NCBI RefSeq assembly: GCF_027579695.1
Contig: NC_083570.1
Coordinates: 100,204,963 to 100,268,962, forward strand
Direction of reading: 5' to 3'
Length of the DNA: 64,000 nt
DNA from: Neoarius graeffei
Lineage: Eukaryota; Chordata; Actinopteri; Siluriformes; Ariidae
Shown here piece by piece: positions 42,210 through 54,040 of this stretch; position 1 is the stretch's first letter; each line of letters opens with the position of its first letter. The translations under genes and the position numbers were made by a program. A model generated the notes under the pieces. It ran no database searches. It saw nothing but the letters and a program-made list of their open reading frames with translations, and was not told the DNA's origin.

Positions 42210-44114
42210 TACCCCCACCGCCCGACTCAGGCCGGGCGCCCGTCCGGCCTGCAGCCGACTCCCCCCCCCCCCCCCTTGACGGGAGAGGAAGTCCGCCACG
42301 ACCATCTGCGCCCCCGGCCTGTGGACCACCTTGAAGTTGAAAGGTTGGAGCGCCAGATACCAACGGGTGATCCGCGCGTTGGCATCCTTCAAGCGGTGGA
42401 GCCACTGGAGGGGCGCGTGGTCCGAACAGAGGGTGAAAGAGCGCCCCAGCAGGTAGTAACGGAGGGAGAGGACCGCCCACTTGATCGCCAGGCACTCTTT
42501 CTCGATAGTGCTGTAGCGCCCCTCACGCACTGACAGCTTTCGGCTGATGTATAACACTGGGCGGTCCTCTCCCCCCACCTGCTGGGACAAAACGGCCCCC
42601 AGCCCTCTGTCCGACGCATCCGTCTGCAACAAAAAAGGGAGAGAGAAGTCAGGGGAGTGCAAAAGTGGCCCCCCACACAGTGCAGCCTTTACCTCAGAGA
42701 AAGCCCGCTGGCACTGCTCCGTCCACTGGACCGGATCTGGCGCCCCCTTTTTAGTGAGGTCAGTCAGCGGGCTGGTGACGTCTGAATAATTAGGTATAAA
42801 CCTACGATAATAGCCAGCCAGCCCCAGGAACTGTCTCACCCCCTTTTTGGTCTTGGGCCTCGGGCAGGCCGCAATCACTGCTGTCTTATTAATTTGGGGA
42901 TGCATCTGCCCGTTACCCAAGTGGAAGCCCAGATACTGTACTTCCACCCGCCCAATCGCACACTTCATCGAGTTGGCAGTGAGCCCTGCCCGCCTCAGCG
43001 ACCTAAGGACGGCCCTCAGGTGTTGCAGGTGCCGCTGCCAGTCATTACTATAAATAATGATGTCGTCTAGATAGGCGGCCGCGTAGGTGGCGTGGGGCCG
43101 GAGGACCCGGTCCATCAGCCGCTGAAACGTAGCGGGCACCCCAAACGGAAGTGTGATGAACTGGTGTAAGCCGAACGGTGTGGAAAAGGTCGTTTTCTCC
43201 CGGGATAATGGAGTCAAGGGGATCTGCCAATATCCCTTCGTCAAATCCAGTGTCGAGTAAAAGTGAGGCGTGCCTAGTCGATCGAGCAGCTCATCAATAC
43301 GAGGCTTTGGGTACGCGTCGAATTTAGACACCGCGTTGACTTTTCTATAGTCCACACAGAACCGGACCGAGCCGTCGGCCTTAGGAACTAAGACCACCGG
43401 GCTGCTCCAGTCACTGTAGGACTCCTCGACGATGCCCATTTCGAGCATGGCCTGAAGTTCTTCCCGAACTACCTTTTTTTTGTGTTCGGGTAATCTATAA
43501 GGACAGCTGTGCACTACCATCCCCGGGGGCGTCTCTATGTGGTGTTCTATGAGGTTAGTGCGACTGGGCAGGGGCGAGAATACATCCGAAAACTCGGCCT
43601 GCAACTGGGCGACCTCCGTGAGTTGGGTCAGGGAGAGGTGGTCTCCACAGGGGACCAGAGAGGTACGAGATGCCAATCTCCCTTTTTGGACCTCCGGGCC
43701 CAGCTCCGCCTTCTCCGGAACTACCGACACCAATGCCACGGGGACCTCCTCTTTCCAGAGTTTTAACAGATTGAGTTGGTAGATCTGTAGCGCCCCCTCC
43801 CTGTCCGTTCACCTAACCTCATAGTCGACGTCCCCGACTCGCCGTGTGACCTCAAAGGGTCCTTGCCACTTGGCGATTAATTTGGAGCTCGACGTGGGCA
43901 ACAGGACGAGTACCTTATCTCCCGGAGTGAACTCTCTAAGGCGCGTGCCCTTGTTGTACAGGCGGGTTTGCTGTTCCTGGGCCTGCTGCAAATTCTCCTG
44001 AGTTAGGTGGGTGAGCGTGTGGAGTTTTGCGCGCAGATCCATAACGTACTGAATTTCGTTTTTGCTCTGTGAAGGTCCCTCCTCCCAATTTTCCCGCAGT
44101 ACATCTAAGATGCC

Positions 44115-44845
44115 CCAACAGCCAGCCGCTGTGTCCGGGGATCAGGTCGTCGAGGCCCCTGCCTTCGACTGCCACCCAATCCACATTGCACCAAACCCCT
44201 ACTGCTACCTCTGTGGGTGGTGAACCCACAGGAGGTCGGGCCCACGTCACCTCTTCGGGCTGAGCCCGGCCGGGCCCCATGGGCAAAGGCCCGGCCACCA
44301 AGCGCTCGCATACGAGCCCCAACCCTGGGCCTGGCTCCAGGGTGGGGCCCCGGCTGCGTCCTACCGGGCGACGTCACGGTCCTGGATTTTTTCTCCAAAG
44401 GGGGTTTTTGGTGAACTGCTCTTGGTCTGGCCTGTCACCAAGGACCTGTCTGCCTTGGGAAACCCTACCAGGGGCATAATGCCCCCGACAACATAGCTCC
44501 TAGGATCATTCAAGCACACAAACCCCTCCACCACAATAAGGTGGCAGTTCTAGGAGGGGAAGTTCGAGAGGAACCAGCTGAGGTGGCTCGGGCATCTTTT
44601 TCGGATGCCTCCTGGACGCCTCCCTGGGGAGGTGTTCCAGGCATGTCCCCCCGGGAGGAGGCCCCGGGGAAGACCCAGGACACGCTGGAGGGACTATGTC
44701 TCTCGGCTGGCCTGGGAACGCCTCGGTGTTCTTCCCGAGGAGCTGGCCGAGGTGTCTGGGGAAAGGGAAGTTTGGGCTTCCATGCTTAGACTGCTGCCTC
44801 CGCGACCCGGTCCTGGATAAGCGGAAGAAGATGAGACGAGACGAG
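44115..44845 (+). mobile_element. Rex3-like LINE with 5' inversion, inside Ty3/gypsy
   Basis: A 14-bp duplication ACATCTAAGATGCC (44101-44114, 44846-44859) flanks it. The right part (about 44560-44845) is the normal-orientation 3' end (LFRMPPGRLPGEVFQACPPG, then (GAGAC)n tail). The left part (44115-44559) is inverted and covers the 5' UTR and ORF start; its inner edge is the true 5' terminus (inverse of CCCCTCCTAGAACTGCC). The middle ~2.5 kb is missing. This is the layout left by twin priming. Confidence 0.88.
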
Positions 44846-46921
44846 ACATCTAAGATGCCGCGCGGCTTACGCCCATATAATAATTCAAATGGGGAGAACC
44901 CCGTGGAGGCTTGGGGGACCTCTCACACTGCAAACAGCAAGGGTTCGAGCCACTTATCCCAGTTACGTGCGTCCTCACTTACGAATTTTTTGATAATATT
45001 CTTGAGGGTGCGATTGAACCGTTCAACTAAACCGTCCGTCTGTGGGTGATAAATGCTGGTGCGGATCGGCTTAATACCCAGTAGCCCATACAGTTCGCTC
45101 AGTGTTCGTGACATAAACGAGGTGCCCTGGTCAGTCAGAATCTCTTTCTGGATTCCAACCCGGGAGATGATGTGGAAGAGGGCCTCTGCAATACTGCGTG
45201 CTGAGATATTGCGAAGAGGCACCGCTTCCGGGTATCGCGTTGCATAGTCCACCAGAACCAATATAAAGCGGTACCCACGTGTTGACCGGTCTAATGGCCC
45301 GACGAGATCCATCCCAATTCTTTCGAACGGGGTCTCGATTAATGGTAGGGGGCGCAAGGGCGCTTTTGGAATGGCCGCTGAATTTACTAACTGGCATTCG
45401 CGGCACGCCGTACACCACTTACGGACGTCGCCGCGAATCCCTGGCCAATAGAATCGGGCCATTATCCGGGCGAGTGTCTTATCCTGCCCGAGGTGTCCAG
45501 CCATGGGATTAAAGTGAGCCGCCTGGAATACCAATTCCCGGCGGCTCTTTGGAATTAACAACTGGGTGACCCGCTCTTTCGTCTGAGTGTCCTGCGTCAC
45601 TCGGTATAACCTATCCTTCAAAATAGAAAAATAGGGGAAGGGCGGGGTGGCGTTCAGCTGGAGCGTTTGACCATCGATTACTCTCACTTGGTCAAACGTG
45701 TGTCGCAGAGTCTCGTCTCGCGATTGTTCCAGTGGGAAATCCGCAAGGGATTCCCCAATAGAAAGAGGAGGGGCTGGGGGCTCCTCACTCTGTCGCGGAG
45801 GTGATGTAGACGGCTCTGCGACCGCCGCTCCAGCCAAAGCGACACCGGGACCCTCCCCTATCAACCGGCAGGACCCACTCTTTACTAGGCGTGCCATCAA
45901 ACCCCGAAATCCCGGCCAATCAGTCCCCAAGATCAAAGAGTGGGTAAGGCGAGGATTAACCGCTGCCTTCACTATTGATTTTTCCCCTCTGAAATGTATG
46001 TGGACCGACACCAACGGGTAGCTGTGAATATCCCCGTGCACACACAACACCTTCACCCCTTGTGCTCCCCCCAATGCCTCGTCTTGCACCAGGCTTTGGC
46101 GGATCGAGGTCTGATTGCAGCCCGAATCCACCAACGCCTGATATGTAGCCCCTTGTACACTTACCGGTATGCGATACGCTCCGGCCCGATCGAGGGCAGC
46201 CTCTGGCGCGTCGGGGATCCGCACAACCGCCCCCACCTCCATCGCTGCACACTGTTGCTGCAGGTGGCCCGGTTCCCCGCAGCGCCAGCAAACCGGCCCG
46301 GGCCTTCCCTCTGCAGCTGTGTTCTGAGGCTCACTCACCTGAGGGGGGGGAGAGACAGACACAGAAGGGAGAAATGGGAGGGCACCACGGGTGCGGCGGG
46401 CCGGCTGGGGTGGAGCCGGCCCCCGCCTCCGTGGCGGGGGAATGGGGCGAGGACGGGACACAGGAGGAGGGGGGAGAGAAAAAGAGAGAGGAGAGGAGAG
46501 AGAAGATGATGTCGGTGGTTGTCCTGCCACCGGAACAGCAGCCAGATGATCCTCCGCCAGTCCCACGGCCTGATCCAGCAACGCCGGGCGGTGGCACTGG
46601 ACCCACTCCGCGGTTCCGGCTGGTAAGCGGGCGATGAACTGTTCCAGCGCCACCTGGTCGATGATTCCCTCGGCGTCGCGATCTTCGGCCCTCAGCCACC
46701 GCCAGCAGGCGTCCCGGAGCTGCTGGCCGAACACGAACGGGCTGCCGACTTCCTCCATCCGCAGCACGTGGAAGCGCTGGCGCTGCTGCTCCGGCGTGCG
46801 CCCCATGCGCTGGAGGAGAGCCCGGCGAAGGTCAGCGTAGGCCAGCCGGCGATCGGCGGGGAGCTGTAGTGCAGCCAGCTGCGCCTCTCCCGTCAGGAGG
46901 GGGAGGAGGTGCGCCGCACGC

Positions 46922-47683
46922 TAGGGATGTCCCGATCCGATCACGTGATCGGAAATCGGGCCCGATCACATGGTTTCAGACTCGATCGGAATCGGGCATT
47001 GCCTCCCGATCAGGGATCGGATATATATCTATATAATATATTCTCATTTTTAACACATCAATAGCTATGCGTTGGCACAGAGTGAGACCAGACCTCTTGT
47101 CTCAACACAGCAACATCAACGCGTGCGGCATGACATCACTTTGTAGCGGAGACGCTATTGGTTATTGGCTGCCTGTTGCCGGCAAAGTTGAACACGGAAG
47201 CAGTTCGAAGCGGAAAGCAAAGCATGAGATCATTTTTTTTTTCGTTGGATGACAAAAGAAACGGGCTCAAACCTGAAAGGGTAGAAATGCTTGTTTTCAT
47301 CAAGAAAAACGTTCATTTCCTTAATTGAAATTACTGTACACCACTGTGAGATGCGTTCTTAAAAGCAAATTACCGGCACTGTGGCACTTTATTTTTTTTT
47401 ATTTGTTTACATTCCTGCCAGGTATTTTAAGGTTATTTTTTTAATTTGTTATTTATTGTTCAAACTGCCTCACGTAAGTGCTCTGTTTGCTAACGGAGTT
47501 GTTGGATGTTAAAATAAGGTGTTAAATAAAAAATGAGGAACATCCTGGATCCGTTTCTTTCCTCGTCTTTATTTTTTATGGATTATAAGAAGTATCGGAT
47601 CGGGACTCGGTATCGGCAGATACTCAAAATCAAATGATCGGTATCGGATCGGAGGGCAAAAAAACCTGATCGGGACATCCCTA
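46922..47683. mobile_element. hAT non-autonomous element inside Ty3/gypsy
   Basis: Inverted ends TAGGGATGTCCCGATC and an exact 8-bp duplication CCGCACGC (46914-46921, 47684-47691). Subterminal GATCGGGAATCGG-type repeats. 762 bp without a transposase; a 61-codon frame (47067-47252) is not recognisable. Inserted in the gag region. Confidence 0.9.
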
Positions 47684-48037
47684 CCGCACGCTGCTCCATC
47701 GGCTACCCCAAGGCTTCGGCGACCTGCTCGAACAACGTGATGAAAGCCTCGGGGTCGTCCTGCGGACCCATCTTAGTTAAGGTGAGGGGAGATGGGCCCG
47801 CGGCCGGGGCGCTGGTGGACCCCGCCGACGCGAGGAGACGCCGGAACGCCGCTCGATCTTCCTCCTGAGCCAGCACCAGGGCTTTGAAGCGGCGCTCCTG
47901 CTCCTTCCGGAGCGTGATGAGTGCCTGGTACTGGCTCTGCTGAGCCATGGCGAGGGCGTGGACTAAGTCCGCGAACAGGGAGGATTCCATGGGGCTGCAG
48001 GACTGATGCTTCACCTTTTCCCGGGTTTCGGCACCAC

Positions 48038-48360
48038 TGTAGCGAGAATAGCGTGTGGGTGGGGCACAGAGGACGGCAGGACAGAGATCAAGGTTCTCAG
48101 AAGGCTTTATTGCTGAACTTTTCAGTCTAACAATATTTAAATCAATAGGCAGAGACACGCACACACACACACTGTCGTCTCTGCCGGGGAAGAAGCTCCC
48201 TTCCGCTCTCCCTTTCCCTCCTTAAGTAGGGCGGTTTACTGGGGAGAACACACACAAAACACAGGTTAATTACACTCAGGTATAGCGATTCTGCCACTTA
48301 CCTTCCCCAACTCCGCCCTCCTGTCACAGACCGGCGCTTGACCACGCCCCCGCTGCCACA
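48038..48360 (-). repeat. 5' LTR of the Ty3/gypsy element
   Basis: Partner of 41885-42209. Confidence 0.88.
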
Positions 48361-48776
48361 ATGATATAAAAAGCACTGGTGACAGGACACAGCCCTGTGG
48401 TGTGCCACTGTTAGTTGTAAGCGTCGAGGAGTAAGTAGAATTCACACGCACGAACTGTGCCCTGTTACATGAGAAATCACTGATCCAAAGTATCAGAGAT
48501 GAGTTGACATTCATATTCAATAATTTTCTGATCATAAGCTGTGGCTGAATGGTGTTAAATGTAGATGAAAAGTCCATGGACAAAATATGGGCATGCAAAT
48601 TAGATGTTTGTAGATGGTTATTCACTTTGTGCAGCAAAGTAGTAGTTGCATCTTCAACTCCTCTGTGTTGTTTGTACGCAAACTGTAAAGGATCTAACTG
48701 ATGTTCAGTGTCCTTCCGTAGATATTGCATAACAATCCTTTCAAAACATTTCATGGCCACTGATGTTAATGCACTG
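48361..48776 (-). mobile_element. Rex1-like LINE, 5' part of the split copy
   Basis: Minus-strand frame with AMKCFERIVMQYLRKDTEHQ, DPLQFAYKQHRGVEDATTTL, LSMDFSSTFNTIQPQLM and GTPQGCVLSPVLFI (RT domains before the catalytic box). It continues at 41884 on the far side of the Ty3/gypsy insertion. Upstream coding sequence is not found past 48776. Confidence 0.65.
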
Positions 48777-48778
48777 AT

Positions 48779-50505
48779 GTTAATTAACTTCCTTCTGCTT
48801 AATTCTGACTAGACGGCAGTACTTGTACTAGGACCACATGCAGCTAGAAGTAAGTTTTCTGATTACACAGTAACTCTGGATGGCCTTTCTGTTTCTTCCT
48901 GTGCAGCAGTAAAAGACCTCGGGGTGATCATTGACCCCAGTCTTTCATTTGAAACTCATATCGATAACATTACCTGGATAGCGTTCTTTCATCTCAGAAA
49001 TATTGCTAAGATAAGAAATATAATGCCACTACATTACGCAGAAAAACTAGTTCATGCTTTTGTTACCTCTAGGCTGGATTATTGTAATGGATTATTGTCT
49101 GGATGTTCCAATAAGTCCATAAACAAGCTCCAGTTAGTTCAAAATGCAGCAGCAAGAGTCCTTACTAGAGCTAGAAGATATGACCACATCACCCCTGTCT
49201 TAGCCACACTGCATTGGCTCCCAATCAAATTTCGTATTGATTATAAAATACTCCTATTGACCTTTAAAGCATTGAATGTTCTTGCACCACAGTGCCTGAG
49301 TGAACTTCTGGTCCTTTATGACCCGCCATGCCTACTTAGATCAAAAGGTGCAGGCTATCTGCTGGTACCTCATATAGTGAAGGCTACATCAGGGGGCAGA
49401 GCCTTTTCTTACAAAGCCCCACAGTTATGGAACAGTCTTCCAAGTAGTGTTCGGGACTCAGACATCGTCTCAGCATTTAAGTCTAGATTGAAAACATATC
49501 TGTTTAGTCAAGCCTTTTGTTAATAGTTTTATGAGGTAAAGGAGTAGTTCTGGAGGGTCCTCAGACATAGAATGTTTTGGTAAACTGGGATGTATGGATG
49601 CTGTCGCCCCGCCACTCTCACTCGCTCACTCAGATTTGTTGACAGTGTTGGCTGTGAGGGCTGGCTGCTTTATGTCCCGGGGTGCCCTCATGTCTGTATT
49701 ACCTTCTGGCTCTCCCCTTTTAGTTATGCTGTCATAGCTAGTTTTGCCGGAGTCCCTGCTTGCACTCAGCACAAAATGTATACTGTTCTTAGTCATTAGG
49801 TAACATTGGGCATACCTAACAACCTGTGTTTTCTCTCTCGCTCTCTTTCTCCCCTTCCCCCCTTCACGCTGTCTGTTCCTCTGAGTTGCATGTCGATCCT
49901 GAGACCAAGATGCTGACCTCTTCTGCTCCTCGGACTTGCCTGATCCATTCTGATGCCCTATGTCTGGCTGGAGTCTCATCACATTGCTCCTGTGGAGGAC
50001 GGCCCCATATGGACAGTTGAAAGTTGCACTTGGAAGTTGGCTCTGGACACTTACAGTCATACTTTTATGTCTGAGAACTACAGTTGACTTGCTAATTTTA
50101 GGAATTCAGTTGTCATGAAGAGTTTTGCACTCAAATTTCCATCAATGAACAGTTTTTATAATTTCAACAAAACAGACTTCATATTAAAACTATAATGAAT
50201 TTCCTGGTTACACAGTTATACTTTGTGACTATATAGAATACAGTTATAGAAGCAAGTTATTTATAATCACATTATCTGTTATCGCCCAAATGAGGATGGG
50301 TTCCCTTTTGAGTCTGGTTCCTCTCGAGGTTTCTTCCTCATGTCATCTGACGGAGTTTTTCCTTGGCACCTTCGCCACAGGCTTACCATTGGGGATAGAT
50401 TAGGGATAAAATTAGCTAATGTTTAAAGTTTTTACTTTTCTGTAAAGCTGCTTTGCGACAATGTCTGTTGTTAAAAGTGCTATAAAAATAAACTTGACTT
50501 GATTT
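48779..50505 (+). mobile_element. L2-clade LINE, 5'-truncated
   Basis: Coding frame 48924-49523 (IDPSLSFETHIDNITWIAFF, LDYCNGLLSGCSNKSINK, LKTYLFSQAFC) is open to its natural stop, followed by a complete 3' UTR ending ATAAAAATAAACTTGACTTG. It is the only L2 copy here whose C-terminal domain is unbroken (199 codons), but the endonuclease and catalytic RT are absent. Confidence 0.85.
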
Positions 50506-50656
50506 ACCGACACATTTTACACTCATCGGGAGCTCCGCTTTTAGTCAGTGTCCAAATATATATTCTGAGCTTAAACTTGCCTATAAGTGTTTTTGAACCA
50601 ATTAACAGTTTATTAAACAAGTACGTATGTGTTTATGTACCGATAAGTCATAATAT
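50506..50656. other. Unassigned spacer
   Basis: AT-rich sequence between the L2 and the SINE; nothing recognised. Confidence 0.4.
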
Positions 50657-51007
50657 GGCGGCACGGTGGTGTAAGTGGTTAGCACGGTTGCCTCACAGCA
50701 AGAAGGTTCCAGGTTCGAACCCAGCGGCCGGTGAGGGCCTTTCTGTGTGGAGTTTGCATGTTCTCCCTGTGTCTGCTCTGGTTTCCCCCACAATCCAAAG
50801 ACATGCAGTTAGGTTGACGTGGGGCGGCCTTGGGCTGAGGTGCCCTTGAGCAAGGTACCTGACCCCTAACTGCTCCCTGGGCACTCTGGTGTGGCTGCCT
50901 ACTGTTCTCTGTGTGTGTGTTCACCGCTTCAGATGGGTTAAATGCAGAGGATGAATTTCACTGTGCTTGAAGTGTGCATGTGACAAATAAATAAAGGTTT
51001 CTTCTTA
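50657..51007 (+). mobile_element. tRNA-derived SINE (DANA/Mermaid-like)
   Basis: GGCGGCACGGTGGTGTAAGT head with B box GGTTCGAACCC, a CTTGAGCAAGGTACCTGACC body, GATGGGTTAAATGCAGAGGA and tail ATGTGACAAATAAATAAAGG. The cleanest copy of this SINE type in the window. Confidence 0.85.
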
Positions 51008-52247
51008 AACTCACTGACTGGTGAAGTGAATTACATTGATTATTGTCACAATGCACAAACTGCTGAAAAATGTAGTGCTGGCTAAAACAGGAAGGTGTCA
51101 GTATTAACTTTTTCAGCAGTTTGTGCTACAATAACTCTTCTGGTCCATATGGACTAGCCTTTGTGCCCCATGCGAATCAATGAGCATTCGACACCTGTGA
51201 CCCTGTTGCCGGTTCACCGGTTGTCCTTCCTTGGACCACTTTTGGTAGGTACTAACCACTGTATACCAGAAACACCCGACAACACATGCAGTTTTGGAGA
51301 TGCTCAGACCCAGTCATCTATCCATCACAATTTGGCCCTTGTCAAAGTCACTCAGATCCTTACACTTGCCCATTTTTCCTGCTTCCAGCACATCAACTTC
51401 AAGAACTGAGTGTTCTCTTGCTCCCTAATATATTCCACCCCTTGACATGTGCCATTGTAATGAGATAATAAATATTATTCACTTCGCCTCTCAGTGGTTT
51501 TAATGTTATGACTAATTGGTGTATGTGTATCTGACTACTTGACCACTTCCTTTCCTTTTTCAACTGCTTTCTGGCATTTCACATGCCAGGATTTTCTGGG
51601 CTTGTGAGTTTATAAGCCTATAGACGTATGACAGCTGCTGTCATTGCATGCATGTACACATGTAAGTTAATCTTTGTAATTATTGATCTCTACCGTACGT
51701 AATTTATATCTCACATGCACGATCAATCATTTGTGTAATCATGTCAGATTATGATAGACCAAATACAAGTACACCAAAGAAAAGAAAGTGCATGCATTCT
51801 AAAATGAAGTTCAATAAAGAGTGGTATTTTGCATTTCCGTGTATACAGCCTGTGAAAGGTTAGCCAGGCAAAACTTTCTGTACAGCGAGTATATATTATT
51901 TTGAATAACTTATTTACAAGATCTTGGCTTAATGTTTAAAGTTACCTTTATATTACTGGTTTGTAAAGATAACCATATGTTGGAAATATCCCGGTGTATC
52001 TACATTCTAGATCTGCATTTGAGAGACTCTAGTGAAGACCTATAATAGCCTAATGTCTATAATGATCTAAGTCTAATATGTGATTTATCAAATGTCAAGG
52101 TCGTTGCCCCATCAAAATAAACACTTCTCAGTGCTGTCGGATGCTAAACATATGCTCTTACAAACTCTCAGCAGATACATGATCCACTTGCAAGTTTTTA
52201 TACCAATATAAAGATCATAAAAATAAGATGAAATGCTTGGAAATTAC
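51008..52247. other. Mostly unassigned; dispersed-repeat segment at 51160-51525
   Basis: The segment from GTGACCCTGTTGCCGG to CAGTGGTTTTAATGTTATGA resembles a repeat I know from many fish genomes (segments like ATATTCCACCCCTTGACA), perhaps a DNA transposon; short frames there are not supported as genes. The rest (51530-52247) shows nothing. Confidence 0.35.
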
Positions 52248-52951
52248 CAGTGCTTTAAGTGGGCTGGTACGCACCAGTACGCAATACTGCCACTTCTAGA
52301 TTTTAACCCCTGGTATACCAGGACTTTATATGGCGTACTAGGACTTCTCACAAGCTCACAGTACACTTTCCTGTCCTCTCCATACCAGAGTGTCTCTTGG
52401 TGATTCATTATGACATTTAAACTACATTATCCAGGGTGCACTACACGACGCTCGCCTCTCTTAACACTCGACTACATGACGCTCACTCGCTTGTTCATGG
52501 AGAAGTCAGAAACAACAAATGGGAAAAACAAAGAAACAAAAACATGACAGTAATGTTGGCATGGCTACAAAAGGGCACAAAGAAAATTAGAGTTGAAACA
52601 TGGTTGGATGATGACAGTTCTTCGACAGTCAAATTCTACTGCGGCAGAAAATGTGGGTGGGGAGCGGCAAGCTAACACTAGCATGTCTGCTAACAGTGAA
52701 GAGCCTGTTGCTATAGGAATGCCTGTTGGTACTGATACTCCAGCCAACTGCGACATTAACAATAACCTCCTTCAACATGAATGGCCAGACTGTTGGTGAA
52801 AGGATCAAGTACAGTATTTTTGCTCACAAAACAACTGGCTTATTTGTAAAGACAGAAAGCTTGGGTGTAAGATATGTAGCCACCTGATTCATATGCCAAC
52901 AGGTGAATATGGGGAGTACTGGCACTTATTTTTTTTCCACTTAAAGCACTG
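52248..52951 (+). mobile_element. hAT element with an N-terminal transposase remnant
   Basis: Inverted ends CAGTGCTTTAAGTGG and an exact 8-bp duplication GAAATTAC (52240-52247, 52952-52959). Inside, frames at 52436-52800 resemble the N-terminus of KIAA1586/ZNF862-like hAT transposases (MLAWLQKGTKKIRVETWLDD; SKDQ, NNWLICKDRKLGCKICSHL with its Cys pair). They are frameshifted near 52660, and the catalytic part is deleted, so it is a 704-bp internally deleted copy. Confidence 0.8.
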
Positions 52952-53129
52952 GAAATTACATACTTCAATGCCATTAAAAAATTCTGGGGGAGACCCTCAG
53001 ACCCACCAGCAGAAGGGGGATACCCCATCTCTCACCCTCCCCCCTTGGTGTATTTGCCACTGTAGATCGGCCCCTGCACGATCACCTCAGAAATGGACCA
53101 GCATTGGAACAGCTTGCCAATATGTTTGA

Positions 53130-53326
53130 CACATTACATTAATGGCATTTAGCAGACACTCTTATCCAGAGCGACATACAACATACCCAGAGTAGCCCGA
53201 GGAGCAGTTGGGGGTTAGGTGCCTTGCTCAAGGGCACTTCAGCCATTCCTGCTGGTCCAGGGACTCAAACCTGTGACCTTTTGGGCCCAAAGCGGTGTCT
53301 CTAACCATTAGGCCACAGCTTCCCCA
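53130..53326 (-). mobile_element. V-SINE-like tRNA SINE
   Basis: Minus strand: GGGGAAGCTGTGGCCTAATG head, AGGTCACAGGTTTGAGTCCC B-box region, CCTTGAGCAAGGCACCTAAC, and the conserved 3' core GCTCTGGATAAGAGTGTCTG then CTAAATGCCATTAATG. Confidence 0.75.
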
Positions 53327-54040
53327 GATACAATGTGTCTGTTCTAGTGCATTACAGGATTTCTATTGTAGGGACGGCTGCCATGCCCGTAACCATAGTA
53401 ACCCTTTCACAGTACAGTTTGAACACACCAATCCCTGTACTCCCTGTAACGGTATTGGTCAGAGACGATACCGGATACCAAATACAGTGATGTCACGACT
53501 GCTTTAAACCAGTGGCGGCACCGAAATTCTGCCTCTCTGGTGGTGGATTCCCTCTCTGGCAGTGGATTCCACACGTGAAAGAGAGAAGCCGATGCATTGG
53601 CATTACAGAAGGACAAGAACATAGCTATTGATACCGGACTTTAGCCAAAGTTCAATGTATTTGACGTTCACAGAGTTGTAATAATAACTGAACCAGTTAG
53701 TTACTGCAGTCCATGCAGTGTTTCAAAGAGAAAAGGCAACTGGATCCCTTTTCCCTTTTTCAACGTCGACGAATTTTAAACAAGATTCCTTCTAGATCAT
53801 CGGACAACTGATGGGACACCAAGGATCTCCAGCTGATGAGCTGTAAGGAACAAAACCGTCTTCTTCCTGGATCTGCGTTTCGTGCTATCTTCGGAGAAGG
53901 CACACTTCAATTGCTAACAAGAGTAATCACCCAAGTGAGGCTAGCATCTGGGCAAAATTTGTTCATTTTTACTTGTAGTTAGTTAATGTGAATAGTGTTG
54001 TTTATTTGAATTCATTTATGATTTAAATGTAGGCATTTTG
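53327..54040. other. Unassigned sequence
   Basis: About 0.7 kb. No coding frame with family resemblance and no repeat that I recognise. Contains a short local duplication (TGGTGGATTCCCTCTCTGGC, then CAGTGGATTCC, 53539-53570). Confidence 0.4.

Larger units (their letters stand above)
41885..48360 (-). mobile_element. Ty3/gypsy LTR element, Gmr1-like gene order, broken fossil
   Basis: LTRs 41885-42209 and 48038-48360 (TGTAGCG...GCCACA) differ by only about six changes plus a (CA)n length change, so it is fairly young. Target duplication ATGAT. Minus-strand parts in order: gag (48000-47700 and 46913-46350), zinc knuckle CWRCGEPGHLQQQC, protease (ALVDSGCNQTS), integrase (HLGQDKTLARIMARFYWPG, ILTDQGTSFMSRTL, 45500-44900; C-terminal part 44042-43809), then RT (VDYRKVNAVSK, AYLDDIIIYSND) and RNase H (QTDASDRGLGAVL), 43739-42240. 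Integrase before RT is the hallmark of the Gmr1 group. It is broken by two insertions and a few other defects. Confidence 0.88.

Noticed and set aside
46331-46699. Overlapping long frames on both strands in the gypsy gag region
   Set aside because: GC- and proline-rich gag sequence gives spurious antisense frames; only the minus-strand gag reading has a zinc knuckle.
41885-48360. Two separate gypsy elements, because integrase lies far from and before RT
   Set aside because: One pair of near-identical LTRs, one target duplication and a single orientation of all parts argue for one element with a Gmr1-like order.
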